Assembly: GCF_050589605.1 (NCBI RefSeq)
Contig: NZ_JBNGOO010000009.1
DNA length: 64,000 nt
Direction: 5' to 3' (one strand)
Source of the DNA: Granulosicoccus sp947495035
GTDB lineage: Bacteria > Pseudomonadota > Gammaproteobacteria > Granulosicoccales > Granulosicoccaceae
A program made the translations under genes and the position numbers. Each line of letters starts with the position of its first letter. Within the stretch, counting starts at the first letter, position 1. Of the stretch, positions 8,272 through 18,217 are shown in pieces. The notes under the pieces are model-generated. The model did no database searches, was not told the DNA's origin, and saw nothing but the letters and a program-made list of their open reading frames with translations.

Positions 8272-8928
8272 ATCGACAACATAGCTCAAACAGTTGACCA
8301 GATACTGGTCTGGCTCGATCTTGCCGGCGTTGCTGTCTTCGCAATCAGTGGCGCGCTGGTGGCATCCCGCAAGTGTCTCGACCCTGTCGGTTTCGCACTC
8401 ATTGCCACGGTTACGGGTATTGGCGGCGGCACGCTGCGCGACCTCCTGCTGGGACTCCCGGTTTTCTGGGTCAGCCAGCCTCACTTCGTGGGACTGTGTG
8501 TCATCGTATCCATACTGGTGTACTTCACTGCACCTTTCGTCGAGTACCGTTACCGAGTGCTGTTGTGGGCTGACGCCATAGGACTCAGCCTGTTCAGCGT
8601 ACTGGGGGCGAAACTGGCTATCAGCTCAGGGTTCGGCACGACCATCGCCATTGTCATGGGTTTGTCCACTGCCACTTTCGGCGGTCTGATTCGCGACGTT
8701 CTCTGCGGCGAGATTCCGCTCATCCTGCGTCACGAGATCTACGCGACAGCAGCTCTGACTGGCGCTCTCGTCTACGCCTGCCTGACGGCATACACACAGT
8801 TACCTTATCTGATGCCGGAGTTCTGCGGCGTCATGACCTGCTTTGCCGTACGCGCATTGGGACTGATACGGGGTTTGTCGTTACCAGCCTACCGGGCACG
8901 TGCCGGACGAGACTACCCCGCGCAGTAG
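8272..8928 (+). CDS. TRIC-family trimeric intracellular cation channel protein, start uncertain
   Basis: A membrane protein of the YadS/TRIC family (two repeats of three helices). The diagnostic motif GIGGGTLRDLLLG occurs in the first repeat and STATFGGLIRDVLCG in the second. The first GTG in frame is at 8359, but the conserved first helix (LDLAGVAVFAISGALVASRK) begins upstream of it in the same frame, so translation must start earlier. No ATG, GTG or TTG is available there after the upstream stop at 8221. The coordinates given use an ATC at 8272, 11 nt after GGAAG, as the best guess (about 218 aa, normal length for the family). A frameshift from the ATG at 8262 is the alternative. Bacterial members are thought to conduct potassium. 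Confidence 0.75.
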   Translation: MDNIAQTVDQILVWLDLAGVAVFAISGALVASRKCLDPVGFALIATVTGIGGGTLRDLLLGLPVFWVSQPHFVGLCVIVSILVYFTAPFVEYRYRVLLWADAIGLSLFSVLGAKLAISSGFGTTIAIVMGLSTATFGGLIRDVLCGEIPLILRHEIYATAALTGALVYACLTAYTQLPYLMPEFCGVMTCFAVRALGLIRGLSLPAYRARAGRDYPAQ

Positions 8929-9071
8929 TCTGAGCGGATTGCGACAGAGCGACATTACGTCACGGGCAACACCCCCAGTGCTCATCAGGGGCTCCTGATT
9001 GTGTCCGGGATCTTGTAAAGTCGACTTGCGCCAACACTTCCTGTGCAATCGGTGAATTGTTCGAGTCTTGC

Positions 9072-9827
9072 ATGTTCGAGTTCTTCAGGCAGTGGCGAAA
9101 AGGACGAATCCTTGCCAACAGCCCATTTTCCACATCCGATTGGCAACAGGCCGCTGCTCGTCTGCCAGTCCTTGATCGATTGAGCAGCAGGCAGAGACTG
9201 AGCCTGTACGAGCTGGCGACCCTGTTTCTGCATGCCAAGCGATTCAGCGGAGCTGGTGGTCTTGTGCTCAGCGATTCGATGCGCCAGTCCATCTCCTTGC
9301 AAGCTTGCCTGCCCATTCTCAATCTGGGTCTGGACTGGTACGACGGCTGGTCCGATATCATTGTGTACCCCGACGCCTTTACCCGTGAAAGCAGTATTGT
9401 CGACGAGTTCGGAGTGACGCACTCGGGCAGCCGACATCTCAGCGGGGAAGCCTGGCTGCGAGGACCCGTAGTCCTGTCCTGGAGGGATGCCGAACAGGCT
9501 GGTCATGTGGACGGTCACAATGTCGTCATTCACGAATTCGTGCACAAGCTGGACATGATGAATGGCCTTGCAAACGGATTCCCACCCTTGCAACGCGACA
9601 TGAGCCCTGGCAACTGGTCGCAACTGATGAACGAGGCCTTCGAGGATTTCCAGCTACACCCCAAGCAAGGACTCGATCGCTACGGTGCAACCGACCCGGC
9701 GGAGTTCTTCGCCGTGCTCAGTGAGGTGTTTTTCGAAACACCTGACAATCTGATTGCGGCCTACCCCGAGTTGTATTCACTGATGACGCAGTTCTATCTG
9801 CAAGATACCGCTGGTCATCGTCAATAG
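9072..9827 (+). CDS. mtfA: MtfA-family zinc peptidase
   Basis: A 251-aa cytosolic protein of the MtfA (M90) family. The zinc site HEFVHKLDMMNG is clear, and the downstream Glu ligand is expected in the DPAEFFAVLSEVFFE stretch. In E. coli MtfA is an aminopeptidase that binds Mlc and so affects glucose uptake regulation. The ATG at 9072 gives the usual FEFFRQWRK opening; a TTG at 9057 would add five residues. The gene stands alone, with a LpxR-like gene converging on it. No ptsG or Mlc gene is visible nearby. Confidence 0.92.
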   Translation: MFEFFRQWRKGRILANSPFSTSDWQQAAARLPVLDRLSSRQRLSLYELATLFLHAKRFSGAGGLVLSDSMRQSISLQACLPILNLGLDWYDGWSDIIVYPDAFTRESSIVDEFGVTHSGSRHLSGEAWLRGPVVLSWRDAEQAGHVDGHNVVIHEFVHKLDMMNGLANGFPPLQRDMSPGNWSQLMNEAFEDFQLHPKQGLDRYGATDPAEFFAVLSEVFFETPDNLIAAYPELYSLMTQFYLQDTAGHRQ

Positions 9828-9876
9828 GCCGCGCTGCAAACGTGATGCACTGACGCCAGCCACCGCGCATGGCGTT

Positions 9877-10908
9877 TCAGTATCGGAAGGTCACACTCAA
9901 TGCGCCGTATTTTTCACGCTTGTCGGTGGACTCGATATGCGAGCTGAAAGTGGACAGCTGAAAGACATAAGCCAGCTTACCCATGCTCCATACCAGCCCT
10001 GCCGATAGCTGGTTCTGCCAATGCTCCAGTTCGGCCGAGTGACTGTCGGTGAAGGTGTTCCCCTGAACAAGTACATCATTGAAAACCACACCAGCCTTCG
10101 CGCCTGCATAGGCATAGAAGCCATTGGATTCCCTGATGGCCAGAGGGTTGACCTGTCGGTCAGCCTCCAGAGAGAAGGTGGAATGCGTGTACTCCAGGTT
10201 CGACCCCCAGCGCATGGCAATGCCAGCACCCATGCCTGATTGCAGGGTTCCCAGACCCACGCCGCCCAACCCAAGCACATCCCAGCCACGGGGTCCGGCA
10301 GTGGATCGAGCCAGCTTCCACACCCTCAAGGCCTCGACTCTGCCAACCAGCTCATTCTTCAACTGAAGGTTCCAGCCCTCGGGCTGATCCGAGCCGGTAA
10401 TCGTATGAATGATGGATTGGCCCTGTTCGGCCAGCGATGCCGGTCCGACGATGCCGAGGGACAGCGAAACCTGATCCGAGCGAAACTCGTTGTATTCATA
10501 GAACGTTCCCTGCCATGCCAGCAAGCCGGCATAGGGCAAGTCCCCTTCGATCGGCTCGGCCACGGTGATGTCCTGAGGCGTCTGCATGCGCTGCGCGTAC
10601 ATATGTGCCACCCCGCGACGCATCCCCTCACCGCGATTGAGATAGCTGTTACTGATGAGCGGCTGTAACCAGCGAGGCAGATTGGTATCGTTGAACTCGC
10701 GGAAAGGTCCCTTGCCGAAGGTCAGGCCCAGGCCATTGGTATACCCGTTGTCTTCCCCGACGAACAGGTCGTTTTCGAAGGTAAACGTGAAATAGCGTGG
10801 TACTTCATTGCCTGGCACCCCATCGACGGTCTGCTCCTGCTGAGCCTGAGTGAATGCCGCTGGAAACAACACGAGCAGTATGGCCAACAGACATCCTTTC
10901 GAACACAT
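9877..10908 (-). CDS. LpxR-like outer-membrane lipid A deacylase family protein (DUF2219)
   Basis: A 343-aa protein with a signal peptide (hydrophobic stretch LLAILLVLFPAAFTQA). The mature part begins with the family hallmark FTFTFENDLFVGEDNGYTNG, in which the Asn-Asp pair belongs to the LpxR active site. Alternating aromatic beta-strands and a terminal Phe-Arg-Tyr are typical of a 12-stranded outer-membrane barrel. LpxR removes the 3'-acyloxyacyl chain of lipid A. Whether all catalytic residues are kept, particularly the histidine, could not be decided by eye. The ATG at 10908 was chosen because a GTG at 10950 would place 14 extra residues before the signal peptide. Confidence 0.8.
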   Translation of the reverse strand: MCSKGCLLAILLVLFPAAFTQAQQEQTVDGVPGNEVPRYFTFTFENDLFVGEDNGYTNGLGLTFGKGPFREFNDTNLPRWLQPLISNSYLNRGEGMRRGVAHMYAQRMQTPQDITVAEPIEGDLPYAGLLAWQGTFYEYNEFRSDQVSLSLGIVGPASLAEQGQSIIHTITGSDQPEGWNLQLKNELVGRVEALRVWKLARSTAGPRGWDVLGLGGVGLGTLQSGMGAGIAMRWGSNLEYTHSTFSLEADRQVNPLAIRESNGFYAYAGAKAGVVFNDVLVQGNTFTDSHSAELEHWQNQLSAGLVWSMGKLAYVFQLSTFSSHIESTDKREKYGALSVTFRY

Positions 10909-11181
10909 GATGGGAGAAGACAATGTTCGCAGGCAGGATCGGGTGGTCACTGAAAGAGTCGAGAAGTAGAGGAAGGAAGCCGCTTTGCGGATTTTCGGAA
11001 ATGATACGCGATGCCATGGCCGACGATCCGGTAGCGGCCTGTATTACACAGCATGTGCTCTGCAAGCGGGATGAGCGCCACCCGGTCCCGATCGATACAG
11101 CCGCTGCATCACAGGTGGCGTGATCGATTTCGCCTGCAGATCCGCTCCGACCTGAAGGCGTCATTCGATTTTCGCCGGGCC

Positions 11182-12537
11182 TTATTCGGCCTCTTCCAGC
11201 AGGTATTGGTCGATGGCCGTGATATCGCTTTCCGACAAAGTGCCTGCGGCAGCCTGCAGATTGAGCCGATTGAGAATGTAGTCATAACGTGCGCTGGCGT
11301 AATCCGAACGGGCGCTGTAGGTATCGCGCAGTGCCTGCAATACTTCCACCGACGTCCGGGTACCTGCACGGAATCCGGCTTCTGTCGCATCGGCCGACTG
11401 CTGGGTCGATACCAGCGCCTGACGCAGAGCCTTGACGCGACTGATCGATGCCTGCACACCACGGTAGCCGTCTCTGGTCTGCTGCACGGTGGCACGTTCC
11501 TGAGCCATTACCTGCTCTCCGGCGGACAGTGACTCGGCCCGCGCCTGAGCCACTTGCGCCTTGATGCGTCCCCCCGTGAGCAGAGGCACGCTCAATTGCA
11601 GCTTGATCTCGGCGACGTCCGCATCGGAACTGCTGACATTATCTGTCTGGGTAGAGGCGGCAGAACCGACCAGATCCAGCGTCGGATATCGGCCGGCTCG
11701 TTGAATGGCCAGTTGTGCCTCACTGCTGTCCTGTGCATATCGCGCGATCACCAGCTCGAGGTTCTGATCTCTGGCCAGATCGACCCAGCTATCGATTTCC
11801 GCTGGATCCGGAGACTGCAGAGGCAGGTCTTCAGCCAGGGTTGCCAGCTCTCCGGGATTGACACCGCTGATCAACAGCAGGGCTTCCCGGGCCGTGGACA
11901 GCTGATTGCGGGCATCGATTTCCTGAGCCACGGCCAGGTCGCGCTGAGCCTGCGCCGCCCGCACATCCGTCACTGGTACGAGCCCGACTTCGAAACGCCC
12001 TTCTGCCTGCTCCAGCTGCCGTCTGATGGCCTCCAGCTCCGATTGGCTGAATTCGAGATTGGCTTCAGCCCGCAAGACATCGAAATAGGCGTTGGCCACG
12101 CGCAGAATCAGTGCCTGGCCCAGGGCCGCATACTGAGCCTCGGCTTGCAGCACACCGATCTCTGCCTGATCCACCAACTTGCTGTTGGCCCGATTGAACA
12201 GTGACTGGCTCAGCGACAGAGCCAATGATGTCTCGCCGTAGGACCCTTCGCCATCATCGGCCAGAGTGCCCAGCCCGGCCTCGCCGACAAAGGATGCCTG
12301 CGGTCTGAATGTCGAGCGTGCCAATGGCAAGGACTCGCGAGCCGCCTGCAGATCATAGGCTGCGGCCGAATACTCTGCATCGTATTGCACTGCCAGCTCA
12401 TAGACTTCCTTGAGACCGGCGGCGGATGCATTCCCGCTCCACAACAGCGGTGCCGCAAGCAGCGTCGACCCCAGTACAAGTGCCTTGCCTGAAGTACCGG
12501 CCATGTAACGTCTTACAAGAATGGATAGTGGTGTCAT
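11182..12537 (-). CDS. TolC-family outer-membrane efflux channel
   Basis: A 451-aa outer-membrane factor with a signal peptide (LVLGSTLLAAPLLWSGNASA) and the repeated long alpha-helical/coiled regions of TolC (for example LEAIRRQLEQAEGRFEVGLV and the second-half repeat with ADATEAGFRAGTRTSVEVL). It provides the outer-membrane exit duct for the RND pump encoded immediately upstream in the same direction. The ATG at 12537 lies 85 bp after the pump gene; a second Met 11 codons later is the alternative start. It is the last gene of a three-gene operon. Confidence 0.93.
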   Translation of the reverse strand: MTPLSILVRRYMAGTSGKALVLGSTLLAAPLLWSGNASAAGLKEVYELAVQYDAEYSAAAYDLQAARESLPLARSTFRPQASFVGEAGLGTLADDGEGSYGETSLALSLSQSLFNRANSKLVDQAEIGVLQAEAQYAALGQALILRVANAYFDVLRAEANLEFSQSELEAIRRQLEQAEGRFEVGLVPVTDVRAAQAQRDLAVAQEIDARNQLSTAREALLLISGVNPGELATLAEDLPLQSPDPAEIDSWVDLARDQNLELVIARYAQDSSEAQLAIQRAGRYPTLDLVGSAASTQTDNVSSSDADVAEIKLQLSVPLLTGGRIKAQVAQARAESLSAGEQVMAQERATVQQTRDGYRGVQASISRVKALRQALVSTQQSADATEAGFRAGTRTSVEVLQALRDTYSARSDYASARYDYILNRLNLQAAAGTLSESDITAIDQYLLEEAE

Positions 12538-12622
12538 TGGAAATCGAATACCAGATAGGTCTGAATCGAGAATATGGAGAACCTTCCCACCCGTGTGGAA
12601 AGGCTCTCGAACGGTGGCCGCG

Positions 12623-15600
12623 CTAGTCTTTGCTCTTGCCCGCCAGGCGAGACACGATAACGAAGAACAGTGGCACGAACAGAATGCCCAGAACCGTTGC
12701 TGAAATCGTGCCACCCAGCACACCGGAACCAATGGCTGTACGACCGCCGGAGCCGGCACCGCTACTGAGTACCAGTGGCAGAACACCCAGTGAAAAGGCA
12801 ATGGAGGTCATCAGTATCGGACGAAAGCGCTGCCGTGCCGCTTCACTGACTGCCTGATACAGCTCCATGCCCTCTGCGCGCCTTTCCTTGGCAAATTCGA
12901 CAATCAATATGGCGTTCTTGCCTGTCAGGCCCATGACGGCCAGCAGACCGATCTGAAAGAACACGCCATTGTCGAAGCCTCCCAACTGGGCACCAACCAG
13001 AGCACCGAAAATACCGATGGGCATGGCCAGCATGACGGCGAACGGAATGCTCCAGCTCTCGTACAATGCCGCCAGAGACAGAAACACGACCGCCAGGGCC
13101 AGAGCGAACAGGATTGGCGCCTGGCTTCCCGAATCCTGTTCTTCCAGCGACAGCCCTGTCCAGGCGACGCTGAACCCAGCCGGCAGGTCTGCTGCCAGTC
13201 GTTCTATTTCTGCCAGAGCCTCACCGGTACTGACGCCAGGAGCAGGCGCCCCTTGAATCTGCATGGCTGGCACACCGTTGTAGCGAGACACCCCCTGTGG
13301 CCCGAAACTCCAGTCACCCTTCGAGAACTCGGACAGAGGCACCAGTCCGCCGGTCGCATTACGTACCCGCCACAGATCGAAGTCAGTGGGATTGGAGCGC
13401 GAGTTGGCTTCACCCTGAACATAGACCTTCTTGATGCGCCCCTGATCCAGGAAGTCATTGACATAACTGCCTGACCAGGCGGTAGTCAGCAACTGACTGA
13501 CATCGTTGGCGGTCACACCCAATGCACCTGCCCGACGCCAGTCGAGGTCCAGGTTGAACTGCGCCGCATCCTCAAGGCCATTGGGTCGCGCAGAGGCGAT
13601 CAAGGGGCTCTGTGCCATGGCACCGAGTAACTGGTTACGTGCATTCAGGAGTTGCTCATGCGTCTGACCGCCTCGTCCCTGCAGGTACATGTCGAATCCG
13701 GAAACATTACCCAGCTCGATGACCGACGGCGGAACGATGGGGAAGACAAAGGCGTCCTTGACCTGAGACAGCGCACCGAATGCCCTGCCGGCAAGGGCCT
13801 GCACATTCTGCGCAGGACTGGTTCGTTCTGACCAGTCTTTCAGGTTGACGAATACCAGCCCCATGTTCTGTCCCTGTCCGGCGAAACTGAACCCCACGAC
13901 ACCGAATACCGCTTCAACCGAATCCGCTTCCTGCTCCAGGTAATAATCTTCCACCTGCTTCAGCGATTCCAGTGTGCGCTCCGCCGTAGAGCCACTGGGA
14001 GTCTGAATCAGTGTGAACAGTATTCCCTGATCTTCGTCCGGCAGAAAGCCCGTTGGCGTGCGCAGGAACAACACGGCCATTGCACCTGCCAGCAACAGGT
14101 AGATGATCCCGACGCGTATGGGACGGCGTGTAATCCAGCCGATGGAACCGGTATAGCGGCTCTGCACTGCGGCAAAGCCACGATTGAAGGGGCCGAAGAC
14201 ACGGCTCTTGCCATTTTCACTCGGCTTCTTCAGCATCGTGGCGCACAAGGCTGGCGTCAATGTCAGTGCCACGAAGACCGACAGCACCATGGCTGATACG
14301 ATCGTGATGGCAAACTGCTTGTAGATGACGCCCGTGGACCCGCCGAAGAATGCCATGGGTACGAATACGGCCGAAATGACCACCGCGATACCGATCAGTG
14401 AGCTGGATACCTGATCCATGGACTTGCGGGTAGCCTCCAGCGGGTTGAGCCCTTCCTCCTCCATGATGCGCTCGACGTTCTCCACCACGACGATGGCGTC
14501 ATCAACCAGCAGACCGATTGCCAGCACCATGGCCAGCATGGTGAGGGTGTTGATCGAGAAGCCGGCGATCGCCAGAATGCCGAAGGTTCCCAGTAGAACC
14601 ACCGGTATCGCCAGCGTCGGAATGAGCGTGGCGCGAAAGTTCTGCAGAAACAGCAGCATCACCAGGAACACCAGAACAATCGCTTCCAGCAGGGTCTGGA
14701 TCACTTCCTCGATCGAGATCCTGACGAACGGTGCCGTGTTGTATGGCACAACGGCCTTGACCCCTGCCGGGAAGAATTCCGCCAACTCCTGAACGCGTTC
14801 TTCCACCGCGACTGCGGTGTCCAGGGCATTGGCTCCAGTAGCCAGACTGACGGCAAAACCGGCAGCAGGCTGTCGCTTGTAGCGTGGAATGACGGAATAG
14901 TCTTCAGAACCGATTTCCACCCGAGCCACATCTTCGAGCAGCACCAGTCCGCCGTCGGTTTCTGCCTTGAGCACAACCTGACGAAAATCCTCCGGCGTCT
15001 GCAGCAATGACTGAGCTGTTACCGTTGCATTCAACTGCTGTCCTTCTTCGGCTGGTCGTGCGCCGAAGGCGCCGGCTGCGATCTGCGTGTTCTCGGCACT
15101 GACGGCCGCGACCACATCACTGGTCGTCAACTCGTAGGCCGCCAGCAGTGACGGGTCCAACCAGATACGCATGGCGTATGGCGAGCCGAACAGCTGCACA
15201 CTGCCAACGCCGTCTATGCGACTGATCTCGTCCACCAGATTGCTGGAGACATAATCGGACAGATCAGCCGCGCCCAGTGTCTCGTCTTCGGACACCAGTG
15301 CTACCACCATCAGAAAGCCGCTGGATGACTTCTCGACGGTCAGCCCGAGACGCTGCACCGTCTCGGGCAGCAAGGCCGTTGCCTTGGCCAGCTTGTTCTG
15401 CACTTGCACCTGCGCGATATCGGCATCGGTTCCGGTCTCGAAGGTCAGCGTGACATTGGCCGTGCCCGCCGAGGTCGAGCTGGAGGAAAAATAGCGCATT
15501 CCGTCCAGCCCCGTCATCTGTTGTTCGATGACCTGGGTAACGGTATTGGCAACCGTTTCAGCGGACGCACCCGGATAAGCGGCAGAGACGCTGACCGTGG

Positions 15601-15721
15601 GCGGCGCGATCTGCGGGTACTGGGCTACCGGTAGATTGAGTATGGAGATGATCCCCACCCCCATCAGGAGGATGGAAAGCACCCAGGCAAAAATAGGGCG
15701 ATTGATGAAAAAACGAGCCAT
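12623..15721 (-). CDS. RND multidrug efflux pump, AcrB/HAE1 type
   Basis: A 1032-aa inner-membrane proton antiporter, full length for the hydrophobe/amphiphile efflux family. It starts with the invariant MARFFINRPIFAWVLSI, has two large periplasmic domains and twelve membrane helices, and shows the proton-relay aspartates in AIGLLVDDAIVVVENVERIM. The C-terminal GLTGKNAILIVEFAKE is also typical. Together with the preceding membrane-fusion protein and the following TolC it forms a tripartite pump. Substrates cannot be predicted from sequence. Confidence 0.97.
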   Translation of the reverse strand: MARFFINRPIFAWVLSILLMGVGIISILNLPVAQYPQIAPPTVSVSAAYPGASAETVANTVTQVIEQQMTGLDGMRYFSSSSTSAGTANVTLTFETGTDADIAQVQVQNKLAKATALLPETVQRLGLTVEKSSSGFLMVVALVSEDETLGAADLSDYVSSNLVDEISRIDGVGSVQLFGSPYAMRIWLDPSLLAAYELTTSDVVAAVSAENTQIAAGAFGARPAEEGQQLNATVTAQSLLQTPEDFRQVVLKAETDGGLVLLEDVARVEIGSEDYSVIPRYKRQPAAGFAVSLATGANALDTAVAVEERVQELAEFFPAGVKAVVPYNTAPFVRISIEEVIQTLLEAIVLVFLVMLLFLQNFRATLIPTLAIPVVLLGTFGILAIAGFSINTLTMLAMVLAIGLLVDDAIVVVENVERIMEEEGLNPLEATRKSMDQVSSSLIGIAVVISAVFVPMAFFGGSTGVIYKQFAITIVSAMVLSVFVALTLTPALCATMLKKPSENGKSRVFGPFNRGFAAVQSRYTGSIGWITRRPIRVGIIYLLLAGAMAVLFLRTPTGFLPDEDQGILFTLIQTPSGSTAERTLESLKQVEDYYLEQEADSVEAVFGVVGFSFAGQGQNMGLVFVNLKDWSERTSPAQNVQALAGRAFGALSQVKDAFVFPIVPPSVIELGNVSGFDMYLQGRGGQTHEQLLNARNQLLGAMAQSPLIASARPNGLEDAAQFNLDLDWRRAGALGVTANDVSQLLTTAWSGSYVNDFLDQGRIKKVYVQGEANSRSNPTDFDLWRVRNATGGLVPLSEFSKGDWSFGPQGVSRYNGVPAMQIQGAPAPGVSTGEALAEIERLAADLPAGFSVAWTGLSLEEQDSGSQAPILFALALAVVFLSLAALYESWSIPFAVMLAMPIGIFGALVGAQLGGFDNGVFFQIGLLAVMGLTGKNAILIVEFAKERRAEGMELYQAVSEAARQRFRPILMTSIAFSLGVLPLVLSSGAGSGGRTAIGSGVLGGTISATVLGILFVPLFFVIVSRLAGKSKD

Positions 15722-15801
15722 AAGGGTTCTCTGGCGGAATCGTATGAGAGTTCAGGAGAAGGAGTGACACCACAGGGCTCGCGCCCTGCCAGAGCGCTTG
15801 C

Positions 15802-16989
15802 CTATTGGGCAGCTTCCGGAGCGGTGTCTGATGCAGCATCAGCCGCACCGTCGGTCACAAGCTCGGCCTGTACCTTCGAGCCCGGAGGTGCCTTCTGACT
15901 GCCTTCCATGATGATTCGCTCACCAGCGGCAAGCCCGCCGCGTACGATCCAGTCATTGCCCGAGGCTTGCAGCACATCCAGCTGACGAAGCTCCACGACG
16001 TCCTCATCATTGACGACCAGAGCGGTCGGCTTACCCTGACGATCCCGGCTGACCGCCTGCTGTGGAATCACGAATGCGCCATCAACCTCGTCTGTCTGCA
16101 GATCGACTTTCACATAGGTTCCGGGCAGCAGCAGCTTGTCAGGATTGGGAAACTCCATGCGCAGGACAACGACACCGGTCTGCATGTCGACTTGCGGTTC
16201 GGCAGCCGTCAGCAAGCCTTGCTCCGGGTAGATTTCACCGTCGGCCAGATGCAGCACGACCTTGCGTTCGGAATTGCGCCAATCCACATCGAGATTGTTC
16301 CGTCTGAATTCCAGAACCCGGGAAGCAGAAGCGGTCACGTCCACATAGACGGTATCGATGTTGCGAATGGTCGCCAGCGGAGACGCCTGACCGGCTGTCA
16401 CCAGAGCACCGCGAGTGGTCATTGCCAGACCGATTTCGCCACTCAATGGCGCCACGATGGTCGTGCGGTCGAGTTCGATTTCTGCCGATTTCAACTGTGC
16501 CTCGGCAACCGCGATGGCGGCCGCTGAGACATCACGCGCAGCGATGGCTTCATCAAGCTCGCGCTGGGTAGACACATTGCGCTGTTTCAACTCCTGAATC
16601 CGCTCGGCCTCACGTTCCGTTGCCTTGTACTGGGCCTGCGCCTGAGCCACTGCCGCTCTTGCCTGCGCCACGGTAGCCTCATAAGTGGCAGAGTCGATCT
16701 TGTACAAGACATCGCCCTGCTCGACCGCACTGCCTTCCGTGAAGTTTCTCTCGGTGATGATTCCGTTGACCTGTGGACGAACTTCCGCGACGGCGGCAGC
16801 CACGACACGTCCTGGCAGAGTAGCCGTCAGCAGCACCGATTGCGGCTCTACCTGCATGACACTGACAGCGGCGGGTGGTGGTGCATTCTGAGCCAGCACG
16901 ACAGCCGGGTTGGCGCTCAGCAGAGCAACGAGGATAGAACCAGCCAGCACTTTGCTGGCTCGCGGAAACGGGACGTCAATGGATTTCAT
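15802..16989 (-). CDS. RND periplasmic adaptor, AcrA type
   Basis: A 395-aa membrane-fusion protein. It shows an N-terminal signal (VLAGSILVALLSANPAVVLAQ), a lipoyl-like half motif (VRPQVNGIITERNFTEGSAVEQGDVLYKID), a coiled-coil hairpin rich in Ala, Gln and Glu, and the beta-barrel domain. No lipobox cysteine follows the signal, so unlike E. coli AcrA it appears not to be lipidated. It is the first gene of the pump operon, 80 bp before the pump. A LysR-type inverted repeat lies about 140 bp upstream of its start. Confidence 0.95.
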   Translation of the reverse strand: MKSIDVPFPRASKVLAGSILVALLSANPAVVLAQNAPPPAAVSVMQVEPQSVLLTATLPGRVVAAAVAEVRPQVNGIITERNFTEGSAVEQGDVLYKIDSATYEATVAQARAAVAQAQAQYKATEREAERIQELKQRNVSTQRELDEAIAARDVSAAAIAVAEAQLKSAEIELDRTTIVAPLSGEIGLAMTTRGALVTAGQASPLATIRNIDTVYVDVTASASRVLEFRRNNLDVDWRNSERKVVLHLADGEIYPEQGLLTAAEPQVDMQTGVVVLRMEFPNPDKLLLPGTYVKVDLQTDEVDGAFVIPQQAVSRDRQGKPTALVVNDEDVVELRQLDVLQASGNDWIVRGGLAAGERIIMEGSQKAPPGSKVQAELVTDGAADAASDTAPEAAQ

Positions 16990-17305
16990 GGCGAAGAGGC
17001 ACTTTCTCGGGGCTTGTATTAAAAGGAACAGTGAAGGTGAGGTTTACCGGAAGCCAGGGATTCCTGCGAGCACGGGAACCTCGAATCGCAGGATTATGTC
17101 AGGATGCGACAACTTCGTATGCCAAGCAAGTGCGCACAGAGTGCGCGTTGCTGCGACAAGAGCCGTACTGTAGTGCAATGCGGGAAACCCTCGCGACTCA
17201 GTATCATGCTGCGCAAATTGCCATACACCACCTGCAGGACGTATCGTTTGAGGTCCTTGAAACCTGGAACTTGCAGGCGACGGAATATAATGCCTGTTCG
17301 AGGGC
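16990..17305. other. Upstream region of the efflux operon
   Basis: No gene was recognised in these 316 bp between the LysR gene and acrA, both on the minus strand. It should contain the acrA promoter. The main feature is the 15-bp inverted repeat at 17132-17146, listed separately. Confidence 0.5.
17132..17146. promoter_or_regulatory. Candidate LysR-type operator upstream of the efflux operon
   Basis: GCGCAC-AGA-GTGCGC is a perfect 6-bp inverted repeat around a 3-nt centre. The same arms with AGG as centre occur upstream of the LysR gene at 18218-18232. Recurrence at exactly these two upstream regions suggests one regulator acting on itself and on the pump. Confidence 0.6.
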
Positions 17306-18196
17306 TTACAAGGTGTAGGGCCGCGCTTTGACGTCCAGATGATCCCTGATGCACGACAACAGTGCTTGCACTTTTTCCGTGCGATGCAGGTCCACGTGAG
17401 TGACCTGCCAAATCGTCAGCGACCAGCCAGCCTCATCGGCCAGAACACGATGCATGTCCTTACGCCCCTCTGCTTCCATGTCGCTCATGACACCTATTCC
17501 CAGACCCGCTGCTATTGCCTCATGACAGACCTGGAAATTGTTGGACGAAAAGGCTATCTGTTCGTCCTTCACCTGCTCATCAAACCAGTTCGAAAAGGGG
17601 GCCCGCGAATTTGTCAGATCGGGTGTCACGAAAGCGTGGCCAGCGAGATCATGCACATCAGCAGGTATTCCATACCGCTGAACATAGCTGTCATGAGCGT
17701 ACAGATTGAACGTCACTCGCAGAAACTCCCGCACCACATAATCCGGATGCTCAGGGCGAGTCCCTGCACGCAAGGCGACATGGGCCTCACCGTATTCCAG
17801 CTTGGCCAGATTCTCCGTGGCTGTGATGCAGACACGGCAATGCGGGTTAAGCCGACGGAACTCGGCAATCGATTGCATGATCAACCCGGCGAAAGGCACC
17901 AGAATGGCCAGCTTGACCTCACCTTCCACCTGCGCCTTGCGGCCCTGAACCCTGCCCGCCAGGTCGTCGATCAGTGCCTCTGCCTGCTGGGCCACCTTCA
18001 GCACATCCTCACCCAGTTCGGTCAGGGTATACCCCCTGGAGTGTCGGATGAAGATGCGATCCCCCATCTCCTGTTCGAGTACATCGATATGACGATTGAC
18101 AGTCGCTCGATGAAAACCCAGCGCCTCGGCAGCGGCACTCACCGTTCCCAGTCTCGCAACCTGATAGGCGGTTCGTAGTTCTGCCCATTTATCCAT
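17306..18196 (-). CDS. LysR-family transcriptional regulator
   Basis: A 296-aa regulator with an N-terminal winged helix (about residues 5-65: TAYQVARLGTVSAAAEALG, HRATVNRHIDVLEQEMG) and a C-terminal periplasmic-binding-like effector domain. It lies directly upstream of, and in the same direction as, the acrA-acrB-tolC type operon. An identical inverted repeat is found in front of both, which makes local control of efflux the most economical reading. The effector is unknown. Confidence 0.92.
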   Translation of the reverse strand: MDKWAELRTAYQVARLGTVSAAAEALGFHRATVNRHIDVLEQEMGDRIFIRHSRGYTLTELGEDVLKVAQQAEALIDDLAGRVQGRKAQVEGEVKLAILVPFAGLIMQSIAEFRRLNPHCRVCITATENLAKLEYGEAHVALRAGTRPEHPDYVVREFLRVTFNLYAHDSYVQRYGIPADVHDLAGHAFVTPDLTNSRAPFSNWFDEQVKDEQIAFSSNNFQVCHEAIAAGLGIGVMSDMEAEGRKDMHRVLADEAGWSLTIWQVTHVDLHRTEKVQALLSCIRDHLDVKARPYTL

Positions 18197-18217
18197 TGAA
18201 ATGCTTGATCATATTGC

